Below, one piece after another: positions 8,716 to 16,254 of a stretch of DNA of 64,000 nt (position 1 is the stretch's first letter; each line of letters begins with the position of its first letter). Where the stretch lies: NCBI RefSeq assembly GCF_027947595.1, contig NZ_CP116257.1, positions 1,302,001 through 1,366,000 on the forward strand. Reading direction: 5' to 3'. Source of the DNA: Streptomyces lienomycini. GTDB lineage: Bacteria > Actinomycetota > Actinomycetes > Streptomycetales > Streptomycetaceae. Under the pieces are notes generated by a model. It was not told the origin of the DNA. It saw only the letters and a list, made by a program, of their open reading frames with translations, and did no database searches. The translations under genes and the position numbers were made by a program.

Positions 8716-9034
8716 GGCTGCTACCTCTCCTTGGTATTACATGCTGGGATGCTTGTGAATGTGAACGCTTTCACGAATCCCTCAACAAGGGAAGGGCCTA
8801 CCGTCAGGTTCCCTGACGTGGTCCTGTGTTTGAAGAGGGGTTCCGGTGATCTGTGGATGCCGGTCCTGCGGGCTGTCCCGATCGCCAAGAAGAGACTCGC
8901 AAACCTCGGCGGCGGATACAACCCCTTCCGGAAAGTTTTTTTTGATTCTTCGGTGTCGACTAGGTCACAGCCGTACTTCCATGGGGTGGACCCTGGTCTA
9001 AACGTTCGAGTGAAAGGACTTTCGCCCCTTCTGC
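8716..9034 (-). promoter_or_regulatory. wblE upstream region
   Basis: 319 bases between the wblE start and the stop of the next minus-strand gene. It contains the CRP-type palindrome at 8760-8775, a T-rich tract near 8936-8945, and no open frame with Streptomyces codon bias. A half dre-like motif (CCTGGTCTAAAC at 8992) lacks its second arm. Confidence 0.5.
8760..8775. promoter_or_regulatory. CRP-type operator upstream of wblE
   Basis: TGTGAACGCTTTCACG fits the TGTGA-N6-TCACA pattern at nine of ten positions. Mycobacterial whiB1 is known to be controlled by cAMP-CRP through such a site. The sequence match is direct; regulation here is inferred. Confidence 0.5.
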
Positions 9035-10003
9035 TCACACAATCACACGCAGTGCACGGCGTACGCCTGTGAACGTCACGCTGGTGCGCAACCCCAGGTG
9101 GTCACCGTCCATCTGAAGGGGCAGAGGCACCTTCGAATGCAAGGTGAACTCGGTCAGATCGTGCAGGGAGACCGCGTGCCTGCCGCGCGGGCCGCGCTCG
9201 GGGGACGAAGTGAGCAACTGGGTGCCATACCGGGCAACCGCGGCCGTCGAGAGCCGACTGAGTCCGAAGACGTCGAGCGCGGTGTCGAACGACGCCTCGG
9301 GTGACGCGTAGATCGGGCGGTTGCCGAGAAACGTCCACGGGCAGGTGTTCGAGACTATGGACAGCACCAGATCGGTGACCGGGTCCTCGCCCGCCCGCTC
9401 CAGCGTGATCGTCCCGCTGCGGCGGTGCGGCTCGCCGACGAGCTGGCGCAGCACCTGGCGGACGTACAGCGCGTGGGTCGACTTCCTGCCGCGCTCGCGG
9501 TGCTGTTCGACGCGGCCGACCACGCCGGCGTCGAAGCCCAGTCCGGCGTTGAAGGTGAACCAGCGCGCCGGGACCGCCTCGTCGTCCGTGCCCGGAGTGC
9601 CCGACGCCAGGCCGAGGCCGACGGTCCGTTCGCTGCCCTCGCGCAGGGCGTCCAGCAGGGCGCCGGTGGCCTCCACCGCGTGGTTGGGCAGGCCGAGCGC
9701 GCGGGCGAAGACGTTGGTCGAACCACCGGGAACCACCGCGAGACCGGGCAGGTGCTCCGGGTCGGGGCCCGCGTGCAGCAGACCGTTGACGACCTCGTTC
9801 ACCGTCCCGTCGCCGCCGAGGGCCACCACCAGGTCGATGTCGTCGCTGCGCGCCGCCTGACGGCCGAGGTCGCGCGCGTGGCCGCGGTACTCGGTGGTGA
9901 CCGCCTCCAGCTTCATCTCGCTCGCGAGCGCGTGGATCAGCACGTCGCGCGTGCGCGCGCTCGTGGTGGTTGCCGCCGGATTGACCACGAGAAGTGCACG
10001 CAT
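9035..10003 (-). CDS. Diacylglycerol kinase / lipid kinase family protein
   Basis: 322 residues from ATG at 10001-10003. This start is preferred over the upstream one because TACCCT ends seven bases before it on the minus strand, with no Shine-Dalgarno. The protein opens MRALLVVNPAATT and carries the family motif GGDGTVNEV at 63-71, which binds the nucleotide phosphates, followed by VVPGGSTNVFARAL. It belongs to the YegS/BmrU/DagK fold group. Substrate (diacylglycerol, sphingoid or other lipid) cannot be told from the sequence. It is a single-gene unit between wblE and a divergent membrane protein. Confidence 0.85.
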   Translation of the reverse strand: MRALLVVNPAATTTSARTRDVLIHALASEMKLEAVTTEYRGHARDLGRQAARSDDIDLVVALGGDGTVNEVVNGLLHAGPDPEHLPGLAVVPGGSTNVFARALGLPNHAVEATGALLDALREGSERTVGLGLASGTPGTDDEAVPARWFTFNAGLGFDAGVVGRVEQHRERGRKSTHALYVRQVLRQLVGEPHRRSGTITLERAGEDPVTDLVLSIVSNTCPWTFLGNRPIYASPEASFDTALDVFGLSRLSTAAVARYGTQLLTSSPERGPRGRHAVSLHDLTEFTLHSKVPLPLQMDGDHLGLRTSVTFTGVRRALRVIV

Positions 10004-10150
10004 GGTCTGCAGGGTACCTACTGGGTGGTACTCGGCCCAGACCGAGGTGAAGATCACCACCGGCACACCGCGCGCGTGATACGGGCTGATACGGAGTGGT
10101 ACGGGAGACACCTTGGCGGGCGCGGGTGCGCCGCGGGCTACCCTTCAGGG

Positions 10151-10609
10151 GTGAGCAGTGAGCAGACCCCCGCCCCCACCCCCACCTCCGCGGACACGGA
10201 GGAGGCGGGCCCCCGCCCGGGCCGGCTGACCGCCGCGGCCGCGCTCGCCGCGCTGGAGGGCCTGGCGCTCGTCGTGGGCGGCGCCTGGATGCTCGTGGGC
10301 GGTCTCACCGGGCACCCCGACGACCGGACCTCGGCCCTCACCGGCGGCGTCACCCTGATCGTCCTCGCCCTGCTGCCGCTGCTCGCCGCCCGCGGGCTGA
10401 TGCACCGGCGGGGCTGGAGCCGGGGGCCCGCCGTGGTCACGCAGATCATGGCGCTGCCCGTCGCCTACAACATGCTGCGGGCCGACAGCCTGGCCGTCCC
10501 GGCGGGCGCCGTGCTCGGCGTCATGGCCGTCGCCGCGCTGGTCCTGCTCGTCAACCCCACGACCACCGAGGCCCTCGGGATCCGGGGGCCCGGCAGCGCC
10601 GGGAAGTAG
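10151..10609 (+). CDS. Small integral membrane protein
   Basis: 152 residues from GTG at 10151, six bases after TACCCT (10139-10144), so probably leaderless. About 25 N-terminal residues are Pro/Thr-rich and polar, followed by four hydrophobic helices with short Arg-rich loops and a polar C-terminus. No domain is recognised. It is divergent from the lipid kinase gene and convergent with sigH. Function unknown; it resembles other Streptomyces membrane proteins of this size that lie near sigH. Confidence 0.75.
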   Translation: MSSEQTPAPTPTSADTEEAGPRPGRLTAAAALAALEGLALVVGGAWMLVGGLTGHPDDRTSALTGGVTLIVLALLPLLAARGLMHRRGWSRGPAVVTQIMALPVAYNMLRADSLAVPAGAVLGVMAVAALVLLVNPTTTEALGIRGPGSAGK

Positions 10610-10612
10610 CCG

Positions 10613-10635
10613 GGAGCCGCCCGCTGCCCGGCTCC
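10613..10635. terminator. terminator between the membrane protein gene and sigH
   Basis: GGAGCCG (10613-10619) and CGGCTCC (10629-10635), a nine-base loop, between convergent stops at 10609 and 10658. Both genes may use it. Confidence 0.6.
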
Positions 10636-10657
10636 GCGCGGTGACGGGTACCGGCGG

Positions 10658-11743
10658 CTACTCCTCGACCAGCAGCTTCTCCCGCAGCTGCGCCAGGGTG
10701 CGGGCCAGCAGACGCGACACGTGCATCTGCGAGATCCCGACCTCCTGCGCGATCTGCGACTGGGTCATGTTGCCGAAGAAGCGCAGCAGCAGGATCCGCT
10801 TCTCGCGCGGCGGCAGGTCCTCCAGGAGCGGCTTGAGCGACTCCCGGTACTCGACGCCCTCCAGCGCCTCGTCCTCGGCGCCGAGGGTGTCGGCGACCGC
10901 CGGGGACTCGTCGTCGGTGTCCGGGACGTCCAGGGACAGCGTGGAGTACGCGTTGGCCGACTCCAGGCCCTCCAGGACCTCCTCCTCGGAGATCGCCAGC
11001 TTCTCGGCCAGCTCGTGGACCGTGGGGGAGCGGCCGTGCAGCTGGGAGAGCTCCGCCGTGGCCGTCGTCAGGGCCAGCCGCAGCTCCTGGAGCCGGCGCG
11101 GGACGCGCACCGCCCAGCCCTTGTCCCGGAAGTGCCGCTTGATCTCGCCGACGACCGTGGGCGTCGCGTACGTCGAGAACTCCACCCCGCGGTCCGGGTC
11201 GAAGCGGTCGACCGACTTGATCAGCCCGATGGTGGCGACCTGGGTGAGGTCGTCCAGGGGCTCGCCCCGGTTGCGGAAGCGGCGCGCGAGATGCTCGACG
11301 AGCGGCAGGTGCATGCGGACCAGCCGGTTGCGCAACTCCGCGTACTCGGGACTGTCCTTCGTCAGGGTGCGCAGTTCGGCGAACAGGAGGCGCGCACCGC
11401 TGCGGTCCTGCGGGTCGTGCCGGGTGCCCTGCGTGCCCCGCGCACCCGGCGCGTGGCCCTCGGAGTGTCGCTCGTGCTCGCTCATCGTCCCGCCCGTCGC
11501 CCTTTCCCGAGCCCCCGCCTCCGCTCGGACGGGCGGGACGGGGGTGTCCCCGGCCCGCTGCCCGTCGCCCGGCACGACGGCCTCGGGCGAGGTCTCGTCC
11601 TCCGGATGCGGCCGGGCCTGCTCGGGGATGCCGTCGATGCCGTCCGCCATGCGTCGCGCCTCGTTGGGAGAACGTGTGCCCTCGGCCGGAAGCTCCCGTG
11701 TGCCGCGCTCTTCGTCCCGCACCGGCCCGTCCCCGTCCCTCAC
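10658..11743 (-). CDS. sigH: SigH, SigB-like stress-response sigma factor
   Basis: 361 residues from GTG at 11743, which overlaps the ushX stop as GTGA. In-frame ATGs at 11650 (330 residues) and 11485 (275 residues) could yield shorter forms. The first 95 or so residues are disordered and acidic. The sigma core follows: region 2 with DDLTQVATIGLIKSVDRFD and GVEFSTYATPTVVGEIKRHF, then region 3, and a region 4 helix-turn-helix (MTQSQIAQEVGISQMHVSRL). It belongs to the SigB/SigF group controlled by partner switching. Known work on S. coelicolor SigH reports several protein sizes and roles in osmotic stress and septation. Confidence 0.92.
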   Translation of the reverse strand: MRDGDGPVRDEERGTRELPAEGTRSPNEARRMADGIDGIPEQARPHPEDETSPEAVVPGDGQRAGDTPVPPVRAEAGARERATGGTMSEHERHSEGHAPGARGTQGTRHDPQDRSGARLLFAELRTLTKDSPEYAELRNRLVRMHLPLVEHLARRFRNRGEPLDDLTQVATIGLIKSVDRFDPDRGVEFSTYATPTVVGEIKRHFRDKGWAVRVPRRLQELRLALTTATAELSQLHGRSPTVHELAEKLAISEEEVLEGLESANAYSTLSLDVPDTDDESPAVADTLGAEDEALEGVEYRESLKPLLEDLPPREKRILLLRFFGNMTQSQIAQEVGISQMHVSRLLARTLAQLREKLLVEE

Positions 11744-12153
11744 GCCGGCCCGGGTCCCGCGCCGCGTTGTTTGTAGAGGCTGATCGAAACGGTTCTGTCC
11801 TCGTCCACGGCGGAGGAGACCTTGCCCGCGAGGGCGGACAGCACCGTCCAGGCGAAGGTGTCCCGCGAAGGGGCGTGGCCGTCCGTGGTCGGCGCCGAGA
11901 CGGTGACCTCGAGCGAGTCGTCGACGAGGCGGAAGACACAACTGAGCACCGAGCCGGGCACGGCCTGCTGAAGCAGGATCGCGCAGGCCTCGTCGACTGC
12001 GATGCGCAGGTCCTCGATCTCGTCGAGGGTGAAGTCCAAACGGGCTGCGAGGCCGGCCGTCGCCGTACGCAGCACCGACAGGTAGGCACCCGCGGCCGGC
12101 AGCCGGACTTCGACGAAGTCCTGGGTCGCGGGCTCGCCTGCGATCTGGGACAC
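11740..12153 (-). CDS. ushX: UshX/PrsH, RsbW-like anti-sigma factor for SigH
   Basis: 137 residues from GTG at 12153, chosen because GGAGG precedes it by five bases. It is a small GHKL-fold serine kinase of the RsbW type. The N-box region reads EDLRIAVDEACAILLQQA, and the later part is compact with a short C-terminus. Such proteins hold a SigB-like sigma factor inactive until an unphosphorylated anti-anti-sigma factor binds them. Its stop overlaps the sigH start, fitting coupled synthesis of inhibitor and target. No anti-anti-sigma gene is adjacent. Confidence 0.88.
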   Translation of the reverse strand: MSQIAGEPATQDFVEVRLPAAGAYLSVLRTATAGLAARLDFTLDEIEDLRIAVDEACAILLQQAVPGSVLSCVFRLVDDSLEVTVSAPTTDGHAPSRDTFAWTVLSALAGKVSSAVDEDRTVSISLYKQRGAGPGPA

Positions 12154-12403
12154 CCTCACCTCCAAGGTGGTACAAGCGTTACAGGGCCGAGGTTCGCCCC
12201 TCGGGGTAACGCGATACGTGGTTCAGCGGTGACGTTATCGCGCTCCGAAGTTTCCTGTCCCCGAGACCCCAACCCCGTGCTGTCACTCATAGTAAACACG
12301 CGAACACGCACAGTGGCTAGGGGGTGGGCGGGCCCAAATCGGAAGAGCGCGCGCCGGGTTGACGTACCCAGACGTCAGACGGTCGAACCGTCCCGGGCAG
12401 AGG
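12154..12403 (-). promoter_or_regulatory. ushX-sigH promoter region
   Basis: About 250 bases upstream of ushX. On the minus strand I see ATGAGTGACAGCAC around 12280, which resembles one arm of a BldD operator (AGTGA core); S. coelicolor sigH is a reported BldD target. No certain -10/-35 pair stands out. Confidence 0.35.
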
Positions 12404-12664
12404 TCACACCAGGACGTGATCGACGAAGCACCAGCGCCAGCTCTCCCCGGGCTCGAAGGTGCGCATCACCGGGTGACCGGTCTCCTTGTGGTGCGCCGTC
12501 GCGTGCTGCCTCGGCGAGGAGTCGCAGCAGCCGACGTGGCCGCAGACGAGGCACAGCCGCAACTGCACCGGGTCCGTGCCCTCGGCCAGACACTCCGGAC
12601 AGGTCTCGCCGCACGGCTCCGGTTCCGGGTGCGGCAGCGCGTCGGCGTGCGTGCACTGTTTCAT
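12404..12664 (-). CDS. UBP-type zinc finger protein
   Basis: 86 residues. Cysteines and histidines are arranged as in the ZnF-UBP domain: CTHAD near the start, CGETCPECL, LCLVCGHVGCCDSS, HATAHHKETGHPV and a final WRWCFVDH. In eukaryotes this fold binds the free C-terminus of ubiquitin; small stand-alone bacterial versions are common in actinobacteria and have no settled role. It is divergent from the antiporter gene with a 63-base gap. Confidence 0.85.
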   Translation of the reverse strand: MKQCTHADALPHPEPEPCGETCPECLAEGTDPVQLRLCLVCGHVGCCDSSPRQHATAHHKETGHPVMRTFEPGESWRWCFVDHVLV

Positions 12665-12727
12665 GATTGCCAGGTTACGACGGGTGCGCGGACGACCGCG
12701 CGGGAAAACGAGGGGCGGGCGGGCGCG

Positions 12728-14320
12728 ATGGACGTGATGCCGCTGCTGTTGCTGGTGGCGGGCAGCGCCGCGGTGGCCGGGGCGGGACGGCGGGTGCCCG
12801 TTCCGGTACCCCTGCTCCTGGTCGCGGTGGGTCTGGCGGTGAGCTACGTCCCCGGGGTGCCCGACTACACCCTCGACCCGCACGTCGTCCTGCCGCTGCT
12901 GCTGCCCCCGCTGCTGTACACGGCCGCCTCGGACAGCTCCTACCTGGACCTGCGGGCGCAGACCCGGCCCGTGGCGCTGCTGTCCGTGGGCTACGTCCTG
13001 TTCGCCACCTTCGTCGTCGGCTGCGCCGCGTACCTCGTCGTGCCGGGCCTGCCGCTGACCGCGGCGCTGGTGCTGGGCGCGGTCGTGGCGCCCCCGGACG
13101 CCGTCGCGGCCACCGCCGTGGCACGCCGGGTGGGGCTGCCCTCCCGGATCACCACGATCCTCCAGGGCGAGTCCCTGGTGAACGACGCCACCGCCATCAC
13201 CGCCTTCAAGGTGGCGCTCGCGGCGGCCGTCGGCGAGGGCGCCACCTGGGCCGGCGGGATCGGCGAGTTCCTGATCGCGGCGGTGGGCGGCGTCGGCGTG
13301 GGACTGGTGCTGATGGTGCCGCTCCACTGGCTGCGCACCCACCTGAGGGAGGCGCTGCTGCAGAACACGCTCTCCCTGCTGATCCCGTTCGTCGCCTACG
13401 CGGTCGCCGAGCAGGTGCACGCCTCCGGGGTGCTCGCGGTGGTCGTCGTCGCGCTCCACCTCGGCCACCGCGCGTGGGAGGTCGATTTCGCCACCCGGCT
13501 CCAGGAGGAGGCGGTGTGGAAGATGGTCGCGTTCGTCCTGGAGTCGGCCGTGTTCGCCCTGATCGGACTCCAGCTGCCCGTCGTCCTCAAGGGCCTGGGG
13601 GAGTACCAGGGCCTGGACGCCGCCTGGTACGCGGTCGCCGTCTTCCTGGTGGTCGCCGTGGCGAGGTTCGTGTGGGTGTACCCGGCGACCTTCCTGCCCC
13701 GGCTGTCGGCCCGCGTACGCGCACGCGAAGGCCCCCTCTCCTGGAAGGGCCCGTTCGTGATCGGCTGGGCCGGGATGCGCGGCGTGGTCTCCCTGGCCAT
13801 CGCCTTCTCCATCCCGCTCACCGTGCACGGCGGCGAGCCCTTCCCCGAGCGCAACCTCATCCTGTTCCTGACCTTCACCACGGTCATCGGCACGCTGGTC
13901 GTCCAGGGCGTCACCCTGCCGCCGCTGATCCGCCTGCTGAAGTTCCCCGCACGCGACGTACAGGCCGAGACGCTGGCGGAGGCCAACGCCCAGGCACAGG
14001 CCTCGCGGGTCGCCGAGCAGCGCCTGGACGACCTGCTCGCCGACGAGCGCAACGCCCTGCCGGGCCCGCTCGCCGACCGCCTGCGCACGGTCATGGAACG
14101 CCGCCGCAACGCCGTCTGGGAACGGCTCGGGCAGGTCAACTCCGTCACCGGCGAGACCGTCGACGACACCTACCGGCGGCTCTCCCGGGAGATGATCGGC
14201 GCCGAGCGTGAGGTCTTCGTACGGCTGCGGGACGGCCGCTACATCGACGACGAGATGCTCCGGACGCTGCTGCGGCGACTGGACCTGGAGGAGGCGGCGG
14301 CGTACCGGGAGACGACGTGA
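12728..14320 (+). CDS. Na+/H+ antiporter, CPA1 family (NhaP-type)
   Basis: 530 residues from ATG at 12728. About twelve membrane segments fill residues 1-410. The CPA1 signature in the fifth transmembrane region, LQGESLVNDATAITAF near 146-161, contains the Asn-Asp pair that binds the cation, and a later helix has GWAGMRGVVSLAIAFS with the conserved Arg. A cytosolic tail of about 110 charged residues may regulate activity. It would exchange Na+ or K+ for protons, in keeping with the nearby osmotic-stress sigma factor, though no shared operon is visible. Confidence 0.88.
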   Translation: MDVMPLLLLVAGSAAVAGAGRRVPVPVPLLLVAVGLAVSYVPGVPDYTLDPHVVLPLLLPPLLYTAASDSSYLDLRAQTRPVALLSVGYVLFATFVVGCAAYLVVPGLPLTAALVLGAVVAPPDAVAATAVARRVGLPSRITTILQGESLVNDATAITAFKVALAAAVGEGATWAGGIGEFLIAAVGGVGVGLVLMVPLHWLRTHLREALLQNTLSLLIPFVAYAVAEQVHASGVLAVVVVALHLGHRAWEVDFATRLQEEAVWKMVAFVLESAVFALIGLQLPVVLKGLGEYQGLDAAWYAVAVFLVVAVARFVWVYPATFLPRLSARVRAREGPLSWKGPFVIGWAGMRGVVSLAIAFSIPLTVHGGEPFPERNLILFLTFTTVIGTLVVQGVTLPPLIRLLKFPARDVQAETLAEANAQAQASRVAEQRLDDLLADERNALPGPLADRLRTVMERRRNAVWERLGQVNSVTGETVDDTYRRLSREMIGAEREVFVRLRDGRYIDDEMLRTLLRRLDLEEAAAYRETT

Positions 14321-14323
14321 GCG

Positions 14324-14356
14324 GGGCCTCAGCGCGCGTGCCCGCGCGAGAGGCCC
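14324..14356. terminator. terminator between antiporter and PLP-enzyme genes
   Basis: GGGCCTC (14324-14330) pairs with GAGGCCC (14350-14356); the loop itself contains GCGCGCG/CGCGCG. It lies in the 43-base gap between convergent stops and can serve both. Confidence 0.7.
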
Positions 14357-14363
14357 GTCCCGC

Positions 14364-15272
14364 TCAGGGGAAGGGCCGGCCGGTGACGACCGCCGCCAGG
14401 GTCGTCCCGCGCGGGAAGGCGCCCTCCTGGGTGAGCGCGAGCAGGGCGTACAGCATCTTGGCGACGTAGACGCGCTCCACAGGGAGGCCGTGCCGGTCTT
14501 CGAAGTCCTCGGCGAAGGCGTCCAGCTCGGGCGTCGTGCGAGCGTAGCCGCCGTGGTGGAAGCGGTCGTCGAGGCTCCAGGCGCCGCGTGGCCCGCCGAA
14601 CGCGCGCTCCTGGAGGCGCCGTATGTCGCCGTCCAGGAAGCCGCCCTTGAGGACCGGTATGCCGAGGGCACGCCGCCCCGTGGGGAGCCCCGCGGCCAGC
14701 CCGGCGAGCGTGCCCCCGGTGCCGCAGGCGACTGCGGCCACGTCGGCGTGCTCGCCCAGTTCCTCGCCCAGGGCGCGGCAGCCGCGGACGGCGTCGGCGT
14801 TGCTGCCGCCCTCGGGGACGACGACCGCGTCCTCGGCGTCCACCGCGCGCAGGAGCGCCGCCAGCGTCTCCGGTTCGGCCTTGCGGCGGTACGTCGAGCG
14901 GTCGACGAAGTGCAGCCGCATGCCGTCGGCGGCGCAGCGGGCCAGCGAGGCGTTGAGCGCCAGGCCGGCCAGCTCGTGACCGCGGACCACACCCACGGTG
15001 GGCAGCCCGAGCAGCCGGCCCGCGGCGGCCGCGGCCCGCAGGTGGTTGGAGTAGGCCCCGCCGAACGTGACGACGGTGCGGCCCCCCGCCGCGAGGAGGT
15101 TCGGCGCCAGTTTGCGCCACTTGTTGCCGACCAGTTCCGGGTGGATCAGGTCGTCCCGCTTGAGCAGCAGCCGGACGCCGTGCCGCGCGAACCGCCCGTC
15201 GGCCGCCTCCCGCAGCGGGGAGGGCAGCCGGGGCCGCAGGGCGGCGAAAGCGCGGGTGTCGGTGCCGGTCAC
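14364..15272 (-). CDS. PLP-dependent ACC deaminase / D-cysteine desulfhydrase family enzyme
   Basis: 302 residues from GTG at 15272; an ATG at 15305 would add eleven residues. It belongs to the fold-type II PLP family that includes 1-aminocyclopropane-1-carboxylate deaminase and D-cysteine desulfhydrase. LKRDDLIHPELVGNKWRKL near the N-terminus holds the PLP-binding lysine, TFGGAYSNHLRA follows, and ACGTGGTLAG is the phosphate-binding glycine loop. Which amino acid it uses cannot be read from the sequence. It follows the amidase gene with a short gap and may share its transcript. Confidence 0.82.
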   Translation of the reverse strand: MTGTDTRAFAALRPRLPSPLREAADGRFARHGVRLLLKRDDLIHPELVGNKWRKLAPNLLAAGGRTVVTFGGAYSNHLRAAAAAGRLLGLPTVGVVRGHELAGLALNASLARCAADGMRLHFVDRSTYRRKAEPETLAALLRAVDAEDAVVVPEGGSNADAVRGCRALGEELGEHADVAAVACGTGGTLAGLAAGLPTGRRALGIPVLKGGFLDGDIRRLQERAFGGPRGAWSLDDRFHHGGYARTTPELDAFAEDFEDRHGLPVERVYVAKMLYALLALTQEGAFPRGTTLAAVVTGRPFP

Positions 15273-15294
15273 CGTGCCATTGTCACGCCCCCGC

Positions 15295-15334
15295 GCGCCG
15301 GGCACCTCACTTCGGCGCCGGGCACCTCACTTCA
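15295..15334. repeat. 20-bp tandem duplication at the amidase stop codon
   Basis: GCGCCGGGCACCTCACTTCG (15295-15314) is repeated at 15315-15334 with one base changed (last G to A). The second copy contains the amidase TGA (15327-15329); the first carries the same TGA in another frame. Confidence 0.9.
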
Positions 15335-15917
15335 GCCGGTCCCGGATCCGCCGGCGCATCGACGCCATCGTGAACCCGCGCGGGTCCGACTTCCCCGGCT
15401 GCCACTCCAGATGGCCGATGACGGAGCGCTCGTTCCACCCGTGGTGGCGGCAGACCGCGGCGGCGGCCCGCTCGATCGCCTCCAGCTGCGCCGCCGGCCA
15501 GGGGTCGTCGCCGTCGCCGAGGTTCTCGCACTCGAAGCCGTAGAAGTGCCGGTTGCCGTCGGTGTTCGCCTCGTTGTCCCGGGGCAGCGCCTTCTCGGCG
15601 ATCACCGCGCGCAGGACGTCGTCGTCGCCGAGGCCGGCGTGGTTGGCCCTGCCGTACCCGACCAGGTGGACCTTGCCGTCCTTGGTGATCACCCCGTGGC
15701 ACAGCGGGCCCGGCAGGTCCTCGTGCCCCTCGCGGCAGATGTCCACCGTCCGCGCGCTGCCCTTGGTGACCGTGTGGTGGATCATCACGCCGTGCACCGG
15801 ACCCCAGTGGCCCTTGTGGTTGCGGTTGTGGTCCCGCCAGTCGCCGACCTCGACGACGGTCAGGCCCTCCGCCTTGAGTGCCTTGAGGAAACTGCTCGCG
15901 GACATGGGTGAGGCCAC
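15327..15917 (-). CDS. N-acetylmuramoyl-L-alanine amidase (amidase_2)
   Basis: 196 residues from GTG at 15917, chosen because AAGGAG lies six bases upstream. An amidase_2/PGRP fold: VMIHHTVT supplies the first zinc histidine, NHAGLGDDD and YGFECENLG form the core, and IGHLEWQPGKSDP carries the later zinc histidine and the active-site lysine region. No signal peptide is visible, which is unusual for a cell-wall hydrolase and resembles phage or tailocin endolysins. It is divergent from the encapsulin gene. Confidence 0.85.
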   Translation of the reverse strand: MASPMSASSFLKALKAEGLTVVEVGDWRDHNRNHKGHWGPVHGVMIHHTVTKGSARTVDICREGHEDLPGPLCHGVITKDGKVHLVGYGRANHAGLGDDDVLRAVIAEKALPRDNEANTDGNRHFYGFECENLGDGDDPWPAAQLEAIERAAAAVCRHHGWNERSVIGHLEWQPGKSDPRGFTMASMRRRIRDRLK

Positions 15918-16254
15918 GGTCGGCTCCTTCACGCTGCGCGACGCCCGCCCGACGCGACCGCCTCGTACGGTGCTTGTACCGAAACGGAGCCCTCACTATT
16001 GCTTGTTGGGCCCGGTTCGGTCGCTGTTCGGTCCGTGTGCGATCCGTTTCGGCCACCCCGTCCCGGCCCGGCTGAGTCCGGCGGGAGGGGCAAGTCGCCG
16101 AGCCGCTCGGGCAAGCCCCCATACCTGCCCCGGCCGTACGTGATCCATTCCCGCTCTTTCGTGTAATAGCACCGGCACGCTCCGTGAGGAAGGCTGGTGC
16201 ACGCACATCGATGCCGGGCGCGATCGTCCGGCATGACCGGGAGGGCAATTCCTT
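15918..16254. promoter_or_regulatory. amidase-encapsulin divergent promoter region
   Basis: 337 bases. A perfect 10-base inverted repeat, CCGAAACGGA (15979-15988) and TCCGTTTCGG (16043-16052), brackets a segment holding the direct repeat TTCGGTC (16016-16022 and 16027-16033). The encapsulin ribosome site GGGAGGG is at 16239-16245. No small open frame is convincing. Confidence 0.55.

Noticed and set aside
8992..9007. CCTGGTCTAAACGTTC near wblE as a dre site
   Set aside because: Only the left arm matches; the right arm has no ACCA and symmetry is lost.
10658..12175. A 505-residue version of SigH starting upstream of ushX
   Set aside because: The extra 144 residues would lie inside ushX in another frame and read as Arg/Gly-rich shadow text. 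GTG at 11743 is coupled to the ushX stop and is the longest start with support.
12404..14992. An 862-codon frame running through the antiporter and the UBP gene
   Set aside because: Only its last 86 codons are real (the UBP zinc finger); the rest is antisense to the antiporter.
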